From assembly GCA_031277915.1 (NCBI GenBank), contig JAITLL010000040.1, forward strand, positions 1 to 46,352: a DNA stretch of 46,352 nt. The letters are read 5' to 3'. A program made the position numbers and the translations under genes. Below the pieces are notes generated by a model. That model did not search any database. It was not told the DNA's origin and saw only the letters and a list, made by a program, of their open reading frames with translations. The DNA is from Acinetobacter sp. (GTDB lineage Bacteria; Pseudomonadota; Gammaproteobacteria; Pseudomonadales; Moraxellaceae). Positions 19,568-27,121 of the stretch are shown piece after piece (positions within the stretch are counted from its first letter, which is position 1; each line of letters opens with the position of its first letter).

Positions 19568-20290
19568 ATGTTTGATATGCGTTTATCTCATGAACGTGGT
19601 GCAGCACATCATGGCTGGTTACAGTCAAAACACACCTTTTCATTTGCAAACTATTGGGACCCTAAACAAGTCGGCTTTGCAGATTTGCTTGTGATTAACG
19701 ACGATACTGTTGCTCCATCGAAAGGCTTTGGTACTCACCCTCACCGTAACATGGAAATTATTTCTTATGTGCTTGAAGGTGCGTTAGAACATAAAGACTC
19801 AATGGGTACAGGTTCGGTTATTGTACCTGGTGATATTCAGTTAATGAGTGCTGGACGTGGTGTTGCTCATAGTGAATTTAACCACTCTGCACAAGACAAT
19901 GTACATTTCTTGCAAATTTGGGTGGTTCCGAACGAAGTAAATACCACTCCAGGCTATCAACAATTGCACATTTCAGCAGAAGACAAACGCGGTAAATTGC
20001 ACTTAATGATTTCACCAAAAGGTGGCGAAAAAACTTTATCAATCAAACAAGACATTAATATTTATTCAGGTCTTTTTGATGGTGAAGAAACAGCAGAGTT
20101 TGCAATTCCAGAAGGACATTATGTTTACCTTCATGTGGCAAAAGGCCGTATTGACGTAAACGGCAAAACTTTTAACACAGGTGATGCTGCGCGTATTCGT
20201 GAAGGTGGAAGCTTATCATTTACCAATGGTGATAACGCCGAAATTTTGATTTTCGATATGCGTCCTGAAGAAATTCCAACCATGCCATAA
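19568..20290 (+). CDS. Pirin family protein (YhhW-like)
   Basis: A 240-residue bicupin. The N-terminal cupin has the metal residues of the family: HPHRNMEIISYVLEG gives two His, and GRGVAHSEFNHS gives His and Glu. LSHERGAAHHGWLQSKHTFSFANYW is the usual YhhW start region. E. coli YhhW has quercetin 2,3-dioxygenase activity in vitro; other pirins are regulators, so the role here is open. GAGGAG lies just upstream of the start. Length matches YhhW (231) well. It is a single-gene unit with its own terminator. Confidence 0.92.
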   Translation: MFDMRLSHERGAAHHGWLQSKHTFSFANYWDPKQVGFADLLVINDDTVAPSKGFGTHPHRNMEIISYVLEGALEHKDSMGTGSVIVPGDIQLMSAGRGVAHSEFNHSAQDNVHFLQIWVVPNEVNTTPGYQQLHISAEDKRGKLHLMISPKGGEKTLSIKQDINIYSGLFDGEETAEFAIPEGHYVYLHVAKGRIDVNGKTFNTGDAARIREGGSLSFTNGDNAEILIFDMRPEEIPTMP

Positions 20291-20297
20291 TGTAACT

Positions 20298-20330
20298 AAG
20301 CCCTCGCATAAATTTATGTGGGGGCTTTTT
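20298..20330 (+). terminator. Terminator of the pirin gene
   Basis: Stem AAGCCC(T)CGCATAAA / TTTATGTGGGGGCTT with a short loop, followed by a T-run. Confidence 0.85.
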
Positions 20331-20365
20331 AATTGTTGATCAGACTTATAAAAATGCTATCTCTC

Positions 20366-20986
20366 TCAATGCTCTTCTGAACGTGCCATCTCTGCATTGA
20401 TATAGCTCATAATCATCGTGGTTAAACCCTGTACCATTTCGTCAAAACTAATATAGGGGTTTGGCAAAATAAGATGCCGCGCGACATTAAAAATTCCGCT
20501 ATTGATACAAATGTAGGTAATGACAGGCAAATTATTGATTTTTAAATATTTAGGATTGTGCATCATATATTTCATGATGACTTCCATTAAAGCCTGTTCA
20601 ATTTTTGGAATGTATTTGTCGTACTGCAACTCTCCTGCATAACGTAAAACAGTCAAATAGCGGTCATTATTTTTCTTTAGTAAATCACTAAAAGTATAAA
20701 AAATCATTTCGATGACAGGCTCTAACTCCAACTGCAAAATAGTCGGCGTAAGCTCTGTAATCATGTCCAGAATTTCCCGAACAAAGTAGTGATTCATCGC
20801 ATCATAAATTTCTTCTTTATTTTTAAAATATTCATAGAGAGACCCAACACTCACTCCAGCAATTTCTGCAATGTGACGTGTCGTGGTTCCACTTGGCCCA
20901 TGCAGCGCCACCCCAATAAAACCAGCTTCAATAATAGTATCAACAGTGACTTTGGCTCGAGTTTGACGAGGTTTACGCGTGGTCAT
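20366..20986 (-). CDS. TetR family transcriptional regulator
   Basis: A 206-residue repressor-type protein. The N-terminal TetR helix-turn-helix is clear: VDTIIEAGFIGVALHGPSGT, then TRHIAEIAGVSVGSLYEYF with NKEEIYDAM. The C-terminal ligand domain is not assigned to a known subfamily. It is divergent from the 21508-24913 operon (PF10118 hydrolase, SDR, monooxygenase). The intergenic region holds a 23-bp direct repeat and a 25-bp dyad, the expected kind of autoregulatory operator. The ligand is probably a lipid or ketone related to the operon (inference). Confidence 0.9.
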   Translation of the reverse strand: MTTRKPRQTRAKVTVDTIIEAGFIGVALHGPSGTTTRHIAEIAGVSVGSLYEYFKNKEEIYDAMNHYFVREILDMITELTPTILQLELEPVIEMIFYTFSDLLKKNNDRYLTVLRYAGELQYDKYIPKIEQALMEVIMKYMMHNPKYLKINNLPVITYICINSGIFNVARHLILPNPYISFDEMVQGLTTMIMSYINAEMARSEEH

Positions 20987-21000
20987 ACGATCTAATCAAT

Positions 21001-21023
21001 AATCCGAACATAAAGTCAGATTA
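21001..21023 (+). repeat. 23-bp direct repeat, copy 1 (putative TetR site)
   Basis: Core TCCGAACATAAAGTCAGATT, identical over 23 bases to 21268-21290 and in the same orientation, 245 bases apart. It lies 15 bases before the TetR start codon. Confidence 0.8.
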
Positions 21024-21038
21024 GCATGTAATCTGACT
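21014..21038. promoter_or_regulatory. 25-bp dyad, probable TetR operator
   Basis: AGTCAGATTA (21014-21023) and TAATCTGACT (21029-21038) are perfect ten-base inverted arms separated by GCATG. The first arm is the end of the 23-bp direct repeat. A dyad next to a TetR start is the usual autorepression site; binding itself is inferred. Confidence 0.65.
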
Positions 21039-21267
21039 CAGAAGAAATATAAAAACAAAATCCGAATAGTTGTCAAACTTAATGAAAAAAATCGAGATTA
21101 ACACAGCTTAACTTATAGATTTCAACAGTCATTTACGGATTAAAAACCCACTCAACAATTTAAATTATTTGTTATTTTTCAATTATATAAAATAAATCAA
21201 CTTAAAAATTTTATATCAAAATTTATTTATAAAATAGTTTTATATATTTAAAAATTTACCCGAATTG

Positions 21268-21290
21268 AATCCGAACATAAAGTCAGATTA
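21268..21290 (+). repeat. 23-bp direct repeat, copy 2
   Basis: Identical to 21001-21023. Here the second dyad arm is missing (ATATGAAAAA follows), so only a half-site is present. It overlaps a possible promoter (TTGAAT, TAATAT) for the hydrolase operon. Confidence 0.8.
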
Positions 21291-21507
21291 ATATGAAAAA
21301 ATTAAAGAAGAGTCACTAATAGCTTTGTCTATCTTTACTCTTCTTTCCGTTATTCAGCCAAATAATCAAACAAATAACGGAGCAACAACACCGTAGTCAA
21401 TGCAGAGAATATTCTGCTTTTGAAAATGGAATTTACAGTGCTTTGTTGAGCATCAATTTTATTGATTTTCATCAAAATGCACCACTACTTTGTCTCAGGG
21501 TATCGCC

Positions 21508-22467
21508 ATGATCTCGACCACAGTAAAAAAATCATTAAACAAACTTAAATTTCACCGTGAAATCGAGTTACCGGACTTTGCTAGCAAAAGCTCAATTCCA
21601 ATCCGACATTTAAATATTGGTTTTGATGGTAAGGAAATTGATGTCAGATTCTATATGGACAATCAGTTTGCTACTTTATTTTTTGCCACACTTTCGGTGT
21701 TTTTAACCTATGGTGAAGATCTGGTTATCGAAACCGCTCGTCACCACCGCGAATTTATTAAAGATCCAATCTTAAAACAGCGAGTAACTTCGCTAATTGG
21801 CCAAGAAGCAATCCACTCAAAATTGCACAACGAATATAACGATGCACTGCAAGAGGCTGAATATCCTGTTGCGCTATATCGCTTTCTTGGTTCGAACTTC
21901 TTTAAATATGTATTTTTGAAATTTCCACAACCACTGAAATTGTCAATGATGGCGGGTATTGAGCATTTTACTGCAGTACTTGCTGAATACATGATGAAGC
22001 ATGAAAAGAATTTCTATTATTCAGATGATGTAAAGAGCCGTGCATTGTGGATGTGGCATATGCTTGAAGAGTCTGAGCATAAAGATATTGCTTATGATGT
22101 CTATCAAATCTTAAATGGCAGCTATCCACTGCGCGCTTCTGGCTTCTTCCTCGCTTTATTTACGATTTTAGGCCTTATCCCTGCAACTACTTTAGTTGTC
22201 CCTGTTTTAAGAAAACCGCAAGAGATGCTGACTTTAAAATTCTGGAAAGATGCTCGTCGCGGAGTAGGCTTAATTTTTGGTCCCAAAGATGGCGTTTTTG
22301 GCAGTACGATAGGTCAAATTCTTGACTATTTACGTCCAGACTTTCATCCAAATGATCATGATACGACTGAATATCTTGAGTATTACAAAAAGAAATTACT
22401 GAATGAAGGCGGCGCGATTGCTCCTTTCTTTGTTAAAGAATTTACCCCACCTGTACGCGTGTCTTAA
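21508..22467 (+). CDS. PF10118-type predicted metal-dependent hydrolase
   Basis: A 319-residue protein of the COG3687 family of predicted metal-dependent hydrolases. Ferritin-like metal residues are visible: Glu70, E100xxH103, Glu152 with His153, Glu160 and E188xxH191, which fits a diiron helix bundle. A hydrophobic segment at about residues 208-232 suggests membrane association. The activity is not known. The start at 21508 is chosen because AGGG lies seven bases upstream; a TTG 18 bases earlier is in frame. It is the first gene of an operon with an SDR and a monooxygenase, controlled by the divergent TetR. Confidence 0.85.
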   Translation: MISTTVKKSLNKLKFHREIELPDFASKSSIPIRHLNIGFDGKEIDVRFYMDNQFATLFFATLSVFLTYGEDLVIETARHHREFIKDPILKQRVTSLIGQEAIHSKLHNEYNDALQEAEYPVALYRFLGSNFFKYVFLKFPQPLKLSMMAGIEHFTAVLAEYMMKHEKNFYYSDDVKSRALWMWHMLEESEHKDIAYDVYQILNGSYPLRASGFFLALFTILGLIPATTLVVPVLRKPQEMLTLKFWKDARRGVGLIFGPKDGVFGSTIGQILDYLRPDFHPNDHDTTEYLEYYKKKLLNEGGAIAPFFVKEFTPPVRVS

Positions 22468-22533
22468 TCGTCCTTTATAACCAGCTATTGAGGTTAATAG
22501 CTGGTTCCTCTTCAAGCTATTTATGGATGAATC

Positions 22534-23367
22534 ATGATTTTATTTGGCAAAAAGAAAGTTAAACCAAGCCAAAAAGCTTATGCCGTAGTAACGGGTGCAG
22601 GCAGTGGGATTGGTCGAAGTTTTGCAATTGAACTAGCAAAACGTGGTGGCAGCGTAGTGTGTGCAGATATTAATCTGGAAGCTGCTGAAGAAACCGTAAA
22701 ACTTCTTGAACAAGAAGGTGCAAAAGCTTTTGCTATACGCTGTGATGTGGGCAATGCCGAACAAGTTAACCATCTCGCTGAAACTGCTGAAACTTTAATG
22801 CAACACCCTGTAACTCTGCTCATTAATAATGCAGGTGTAGGTTTAGGCGGTAAGTTTGATGAACTGAGCCTAGAAGACTGGAAATGGGTCATGAATATTA
22901 ACCTTTGGGGTGTTATTCACGGTTGCCATGCTTTTGTTCCAAAGTTTAAAAAGTTAGGTTACGGCGCAATAATTAATGTGGCTTCTGCAGCATCATATAC
23001 GGCTGCGCCAGAAATGACAGCCTACAACGTAACTAAAGCAGGTGTACGCGCGCTTTCAGAAACGCTTTCTGCTGAACTACATAAGTTTAATATTAAAGTG
23101 AATGTACTCTGCCCGACACTGGTTCCGACCAATATCATTAAAAATGGCCGGATTCCGGGGCGCTACTCCAAGCTTGCAGACCATGCACTCATGAACTATG
23201 CCCTCACCACAAGTGATGATGTCGCGAGATTAACGCTTAACCGCCTTGATCAGGATGAGTTGTATACCATTCCTCAAATTGACGCGAAGTTATTCTGGCT
23301 TATGAAACGTGCATCTCCAAGCTTGTATAACAAGTTCCTTGGCACATCGTACAAATTATTTAAATAA
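22534..23367 (+). CDS. Short-chain dehydrogenase/reductase
   Basis: A 277-residue classical SDR. The nucleotide site is TGAGSGIG at 20-27, with NNAG at 98-101 and the catalytic Ser151, Tyr164 and Lys168 (YNVTK). Acidic Asp45 after the second strand (VVCADIN) favours NAD(H). It lies 66 bases after the PF10118 gene and 22 bases before the monooxygenase, so the three are probably cotranscribed. A likely role is interconversion of a secondary alcohol and a ketone, the ketone being the substrate of the monooxygenase (inference). Confidence 0.9.
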   Translation: MILFGKKKVKPSQKAYAVVTGAGSGIGRSFAIELAKRGGSVVCADINLEAAEETVKLLEQEGAKAFAIRCDVGNAEQVNHLAETAETLMQHPVTLLINNAGVGLGGKFDELSLEDWKWVMNINLWGVIHGCHAFVPKFKKLGYGAIINVASAASYTAAPEMTAYNVTKAGVRALSETLSAELHKFNIKVNVLCPTLVPTNIIKNGRIPGRYSKLADHALMNYALTTSDDVARLTLNRLDQDELYTIPQIDAKLFWLMKRASPSLYNKFLGTSYKLFK

Positions 23368-23389
23368 GAAATTTATAGGTAGTACACAT

Positions 23390-24913
23390 ATGACTGCTCA
23401 AATGAAAACAAATGCTTCAGCAAAAAAAGCTGTCAAATCACCAAGCCATATTTTCGATACTTTTATTGTGGGTGCTGGCATTTCAGGTATTGCCGCTGCC
23501 ATTCGCCTAGATCAAGTTGGTTATACCAATTATAAGATTATTGAAAGAGCTGGCCGTGTTGGTGGAACATGGCGTGAAAATACCTATCCAGGTTGTGGTT
23601 GCGATGTACCTTCAGCTCTTTACTCTTATTCATTTGCACCAAGTGCAAAATGGAGCCATTTATTTGCGCGCCAACCAGAAATCTTAAGTTATCTGGAAGA
23701 TGTAAGTAACGAGTTTAATGTTACGTCTAAAATCGAATTTAATAGCGAACTGCTCAACGCAGCGTGGGATGACTCATGTCATCTGTGGGTACTTGATACC
23801 AGTACTGGTCAATATTTATCTAAAACCGTTATTTTTGCCACAGGTCCAATTACTGAAGCTCAAATTCCACGTCTTGAAGGATTAGACACATTTAAAGGCG
23901 AGATGTTCCATTCAGCTAAATGGAACCATGATTATGATTTGACAGGTAAACGCATTGCCGTGATTGGTACTGGTGCATCTGCCATTCAATTTGTGCCACA
24001 AATTCAACCAAAAGCGAAAGAGCTTTTTGTATTCCAACGTACAGCACCTTGGGTACTACCAAAACCAGATACAGACTTGGGCGACTTTAGTAAATCAGTG
24101 ATTGCAAAATATCCCTCTATTCAGGCGAGCTGGCGTAAAAGTGTAGCATTAACACTGAATGCGATTAACTTCGGGTTACGTAATCCACTTGCATTAAAAC
24201 CAGTCAATGTATTGGGTAAGCAATTACTTAAATTGCAAATTAATGACCCTGTGCTACGTAAAAACGTAACGCCAAACTTTGACATTGGCTGTAAACGTAT
24301 TTTGTTTGCTAATAATTATTATCCAGCGCTACAAGCACCAAACACGACCCTAATCCCTCATGGCTTAGTGAAAGTTGAAGGCAATACGGTGGTTGCAGCC
24401 AATGGTGAACGCCACGAAGTTGATGTGATTATTTGGGGTACAGGTTTTGAGGTATCTCACCCACCAATTGGTAAACGTGTCCACAATGAAAAAGGCCAAT
24501 GTTTACAAGACATATGGAAAAGTAGTTCACCAGAGGCTTACTTAGGGACCAACATTGAAAATGTACCAAATGCATTTTTAGTTTTAGGACCTAACGTACT
24601 GGTTTATGACTCTTTCATTGGTCTGGCAGAAGCACAGCTCGACTATATCGTAGATGGCCTATTGAAAATTAAAAACAAAGGAATTAGCAAATTAAATGTT
24701 AAATCTGATGTGATTAAAAAGCACAATGACTTGGTACAAAAGCACTTACAAACGACAGTATTTAATAGCGGCGGCTGTAAGAGTTACTACCTTGATGCAA
24801 ACGGTCGTAATTTTGCAGCATGGCCTTGGTCACTGAAAAAACTTAAACAGCGTTTGAAAAAAGTAGATTTGAAAGATTATGAAGTAACCTATCAAACGAC
24901 AAAAACTCACTAA
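23390..24913 (+). CDS. Flavin-containing/Baeyer-Villiger-type monooxygenase
   Basis: A 507-residue FAD- and NADPH-dependent monooxygenase. The FAD site GAGISG is at 28-33, and the NADPH site GTGASA is at 193-198. Between them FKGEMFHSAKWN (168-179) matches the Baeyer-Villiger fingerprint FxGxxxHxxxW(P/D) except for the last residue, Asn instead of Pro or Asp. The family inserts oxygen next to a ketone or oxidises S or N. The start at 23390 removes a 27-codon overlap with the SDR. A decayed relative of its C-terminus lies at 19244-19427, and a second intact paralogue at 31170-32657. Confidence 0.92.
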   Translation: MTAQMKTNASAKKAVKSPSHIFDTFIVGAGISGIAAAIRLDQVGYTNYKIIERAGRVGGTWRENTYPGCGCDVPSALYSYSFAPSAKWSHLFARQPEILSYLEDVSNEFNVTSKIEFNSELLNAAWDDSCHLWVLDTSTGQYLSKTVIFATGPITEAQIPRLEGLDTFKGEMFHSAKWNHDYDLTGKRIAVIGTGASAIQFVPQIQPKAKELFVFQRTAPWVLPKPDTDLGDFSKSVIAKYPSIQASWRKSVALTLNAINFGLRNPLALKPVNVLGKQLLKLQINDPVLRKNVTPNFDIGCKRILFANNYYPALQAPNTTLIPHGLVKVEGNTVVAANGERHEVDVIIWGTGFEVSHPPIGKRVHNEKGQCLQDIWKSSSPEAYLGTNIENVPNAFLVLGPNVLVYDSFIGLAEAQLDYIVDGLLKIKNKGISKLNVKSDVIKKHNDLVQKHLQTTVFNSGGCKSYYLDANGRNFAAWPWSLKKLKQRLKKVDLKDYEVTYQTTKTH

Positions 24914-24947
24914 TTTGTAATTTCGATCAAATCTGTTGTAAGAAATA

Positions 24948-24983
24948 GGCAGTGTATTTTAGGTTTTCATGAAATACACTGCC
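24948..24983 (+). terminator. Hairpin between monooxygenase and methyltransferase
   Basis: Perfect 12-base arms GGCAGTGTATTT / AAATACACTGCC with a 12-base loop, then TTCTTCG. The T-run is poor, so it may only partly end transcription between the monooxygenase and the methyltransferase 43 bases on. Confidence 0.65.
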
Positions 24984-25026
24984 TTCTTCGTTGAATATCT
25001 TCAAGAAATAAAAAAACAGGATAAAG

Positions 25027-25905
25027 ATGAAAGAAGGTCAATCAAGTCGTACCGCCGAAGCCGCTGCTGCATTACGGGCCAATCATTTTCAAAATACAAA
25101 GAACCCTGTATTTTCAGATCCTTATGCTTTTGAGCTGACCAGTAAAAGCTGGAAAAAACTTCTCTCCAACTCATTTATTGTTAAAGTGATGAATTCTGCA
25201 GTTTTAAACCGCACTTTAGGTTTACTTACTGGACAAGTGGTTGGACGCTCCCGTTATGCCGAAGATTTACTTGATCAGGCAGTTCAGCAAAATACTCAAC
25301 AATATGTATTAGTGGGTGCAGGTCTAGACTCTTTTGTACTACGCGAATCGCACCATTATCCTACTTTGAAAATTTTTGAAGTGGACCATCCTGATACTCA
25401 AGCTGCTAAACAGACTAAGCTAAAAAAGTTAGGAAATATTCCTGCTACCGTTGAGTTTGTCGCGATTAACTTTGAAAAAGAGTCTATTTCGGAAGCTCTG
25501 ACCAGAAGTGTCTATGATTCATCTGCTCCTGCATTTTTTTCTTGGTTAGGCACAACGCACTATTTAAACCCGCAAACCACCTTGGAAACTTTAAAAAGTA
25601 TTGCCAACTTTGCTGCAAACGGTAGTGAAGTGGTACTCGACTATTCAACCGATTTTCAGGAATTGAATGGTATTGAGCGACTTGGAAGTATGGGCGTTGC
25701 ACAGTTTACCCATTTGCTGAAAGAACCTTTATTAGGTCAATTTAAACCAGCAGATTTGCATCATGCCGTGGAGCAAATGGGATTTAAAGTCGTCGAAGAT
25801 CTTTCAGGTGAAGCCATTACTGAGCGATATTTTAATGCACGAATCGATGAAATTCGCCACACTTCAGCAACGCGTTTATTGCATTTACGTTTAAACAAAA
25901 ACTAA
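25027..25905 (+). CDS. LCMT-family SAM-dependent methyltransferase
   Basis: A 292-residue class I methyltransferase of the leucine carboxyl methyltransferase/Ppm1-like family (TIGR00027 group). EGQSSRTAEAAAALRANHF at the N-terminus and the SAM-binding VLVGAGLDSFVLR at about residue 95 are the family hallmarks, followed by the acidic EVDHPDTQAAKQTK. Members of this group are often found beside polyketide or lipid-oxidation genes, and few have known substrates. AGGA lies before the start. It is at the 3' side of the monooxygenase operon and may belong to it, but a hairpin lies in the gap. Confidence 0.88.
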   Translation: MKEGQSSRTAEAAAALRANHFQNTKNPVFSDPYAFELTSKSWKKLLSNSFIVKVMNSAVLNRTLGLLTGQVVGRSRYAEDLLDQAVQQNTQQYVLVGAGLDSFVLRESHHYPTLKIFEVDHPDTQAAKQTKLKKLGNIPATVEFVAINFEKESISEALTRSVYDSSAPAFFSWLGTTHYLNPQTTLETLKSIANFAANGSEVVLDYSTDFQELNGIERLGSMGVAQFTHLLKEPLLGQFKPADLHHAVEQMGFKVVEDLSGEAITERYFNARIDEIRHTSATRLLHLRLNKN

Positions 25906-25910
25906 TATTG

Positions 25911-25942
25911 AAAGCCAACTTAGGTATGAAGTTGGCTTTTTT
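25911..25942 (+). terminator. Terminator of the methyltransferase gene
   Basis: Stem AAAGCCAACTT / AAGTTGGCTTT with a ten-base loop followed by T-run and TTAA, directly after the stop codon. Confidence 0.9.
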
Positions 25943-25962
25943 AATCAAGGTTAATACCATCA

Positions 25963-26883
25963 TTACCAGCTTGAACGCGGCTCCGGCCCATCAACATGCT
26001 GATTTAAAAATTGGCGTAAATGATCTAAAAAGTGCGCGACTTTAGGTGACAAATTCAGTCTCTCTAAATACACCGCATAGACATCTGCGGGTGGTGTTTC
26101 ATAATCCTCTAGCACTTGAACCAATCTGCCACTTCTTAAATATTTTGCTACGTCCCACTCTGCTCGCATCAAAATACCGTAGCCTTCTAAAGCCCAATTT
26201 AATGCGACTGCCCCATCATTGGTACTCAGTTGCCCATGAACTTTCACGGTTTCAACTTGTTTGCCATGACTTAACCGCCAATTACCATAAGCTGAATCAT
26301 TTTGCCGAATCACAATACACTGATGCTGTGTTAAATCATGGGGAGTGAGCGGTTGCCCTGCCATTTTTAAATAGCTAGGTGATGCACATAATAAACGGCG
26401 GTTGGCTGCCAATTTTTTGGCAATTAGACGTGAATCGGGTATTTCACCAAAGCGGATTGATACATCAATAGCTTCATCTGGCAGATTAATGGGGCGATCA
26501 GTTAAATGCAGTTGGACATCGACATCAGGATAGATTTTGGCAAATGTAGAAATCGCTGGCGCAATATATGAGCGGCCAAATCCTAAAGGAGCATTCACAC
26601 GCAATACACCTTTGGGAGCTGCCCGACTACTTGAAACCAAACGCTCCATTTCATCGATCTCTTTTAAAATACGAACCGCATTTTCAAAGTAAACCTCACC
26701 CTCACTGGTTAAGCTAATTCGGCGTGTTGTTCTATTTAAAAGCCTTACTCCTAAACGCTCTTCAAGTTGAGTTAAACGTCTAGAAACCGCAGGTGGGGTC
26801 AAGTTTAACTCTCGTGCCGTCGCGACAAGACTTCCTTGTTTTACCAATAAACAAAAGAAAGCTAATTCCGTATCTGCATTCAT
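25963..26883 (-). CDS. LysR family regulator, likely of tartrate genes
   Basis: A 306-residue LysR-type regulator with the N-terminal helix-turn-helix (GSLVATARELNLTPPAVSRRL, then LEERLGVRLLNRTTRR) and a two-lobed effector domain. It resembles the DmlR/TtdR group. It is transcribed away from the tartrate permease and dehydratase genes at 27122-29974, which makes it the probable activator of that unit with tartrate or a related acid as co-inducer (inference). The 238-base divergent region holds its sites. Confidence 0.9.
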   Translation of the reverse strand: MNADTELAFFCLLVKQGSLVATARELNLTPPAVSRRLTQLEERLGVRLLNRTTRRISLTSEGEVYFENAVRILKEIDEMERLVSSSRAAPKGVLRVNAPLGFGRSYIAPAISTFAKIYPDVDVQLHLTDRPINLPDEAIDVSIRFGEIPDSRLIAKKLAANRRLLCASPSYLKMAGQPLTPHDLTQHQCIVIRQNDSAYGNWRLSHGKQVETVKVHGQLSTNDGAVALNWALEGYGILMRAEWDVAKYLRSGRLVQVLEDYETPPADVYAVYLERLNLSPKVAHFLDHLRQFLNQHVDGPEPRSSW

Positions 26884-27080
26884 GATTATTAAGTTTTTTG
26901 CAATAGTGATTTAACTTTATATCGATTCATCAGTTTTTTAAAGAGTTTAACATCCATTTCATTGTTTCCCGACATAAATCGCCTCTTATTTAAGAGCATA
27001 AAAACGTCCGCAGAAGGAATGCTGTGGATGAACGGGAAAAAGCCATCTAGCCGAATGAATAGCGGTAAAGAAAGCGAAAA

Positions 27081-27100
27081 CTACCAATCAGGATTGGTAG
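27081..27100. promoter_or_regulatory. 20-bp palindrome before the tartrate permease
   Basis: CTACCAATC-AG-GATTGGTAG forms perfect nine-base arms with a two-base centre, 21 bases before the permease start. It is followed by TCATGA at 27101-27106 and again at 27115-27120. It could be a protein site or a leader hairpin that affects ribosome access. Confidence 0.6.
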
Positions 27101-27121
27101 TCATGAATATGGAGTCATGAC

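Larger units (their letters stand above)
20987..21507. promoter_or_regulatory. Divergent TetR/operon control region
   Basis: A 521-base gap between the divergent TetR gene and the hydrolase operon. It contains the repeated 23-mer at 21001-21023 and 21268-21290 and a dyad at 21014-21038; a partial copy (TCCGAATAGTTGTCA) lies at 21061-21075. Between them (about 21090-21260) the DNA is very AT-rich with no gene. TTGAAT at 21265-21270 and TAATAT at 21289-21294 form a possible promoter reading into the operon, overlapped by the second repeat. Confidence 0.65.
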
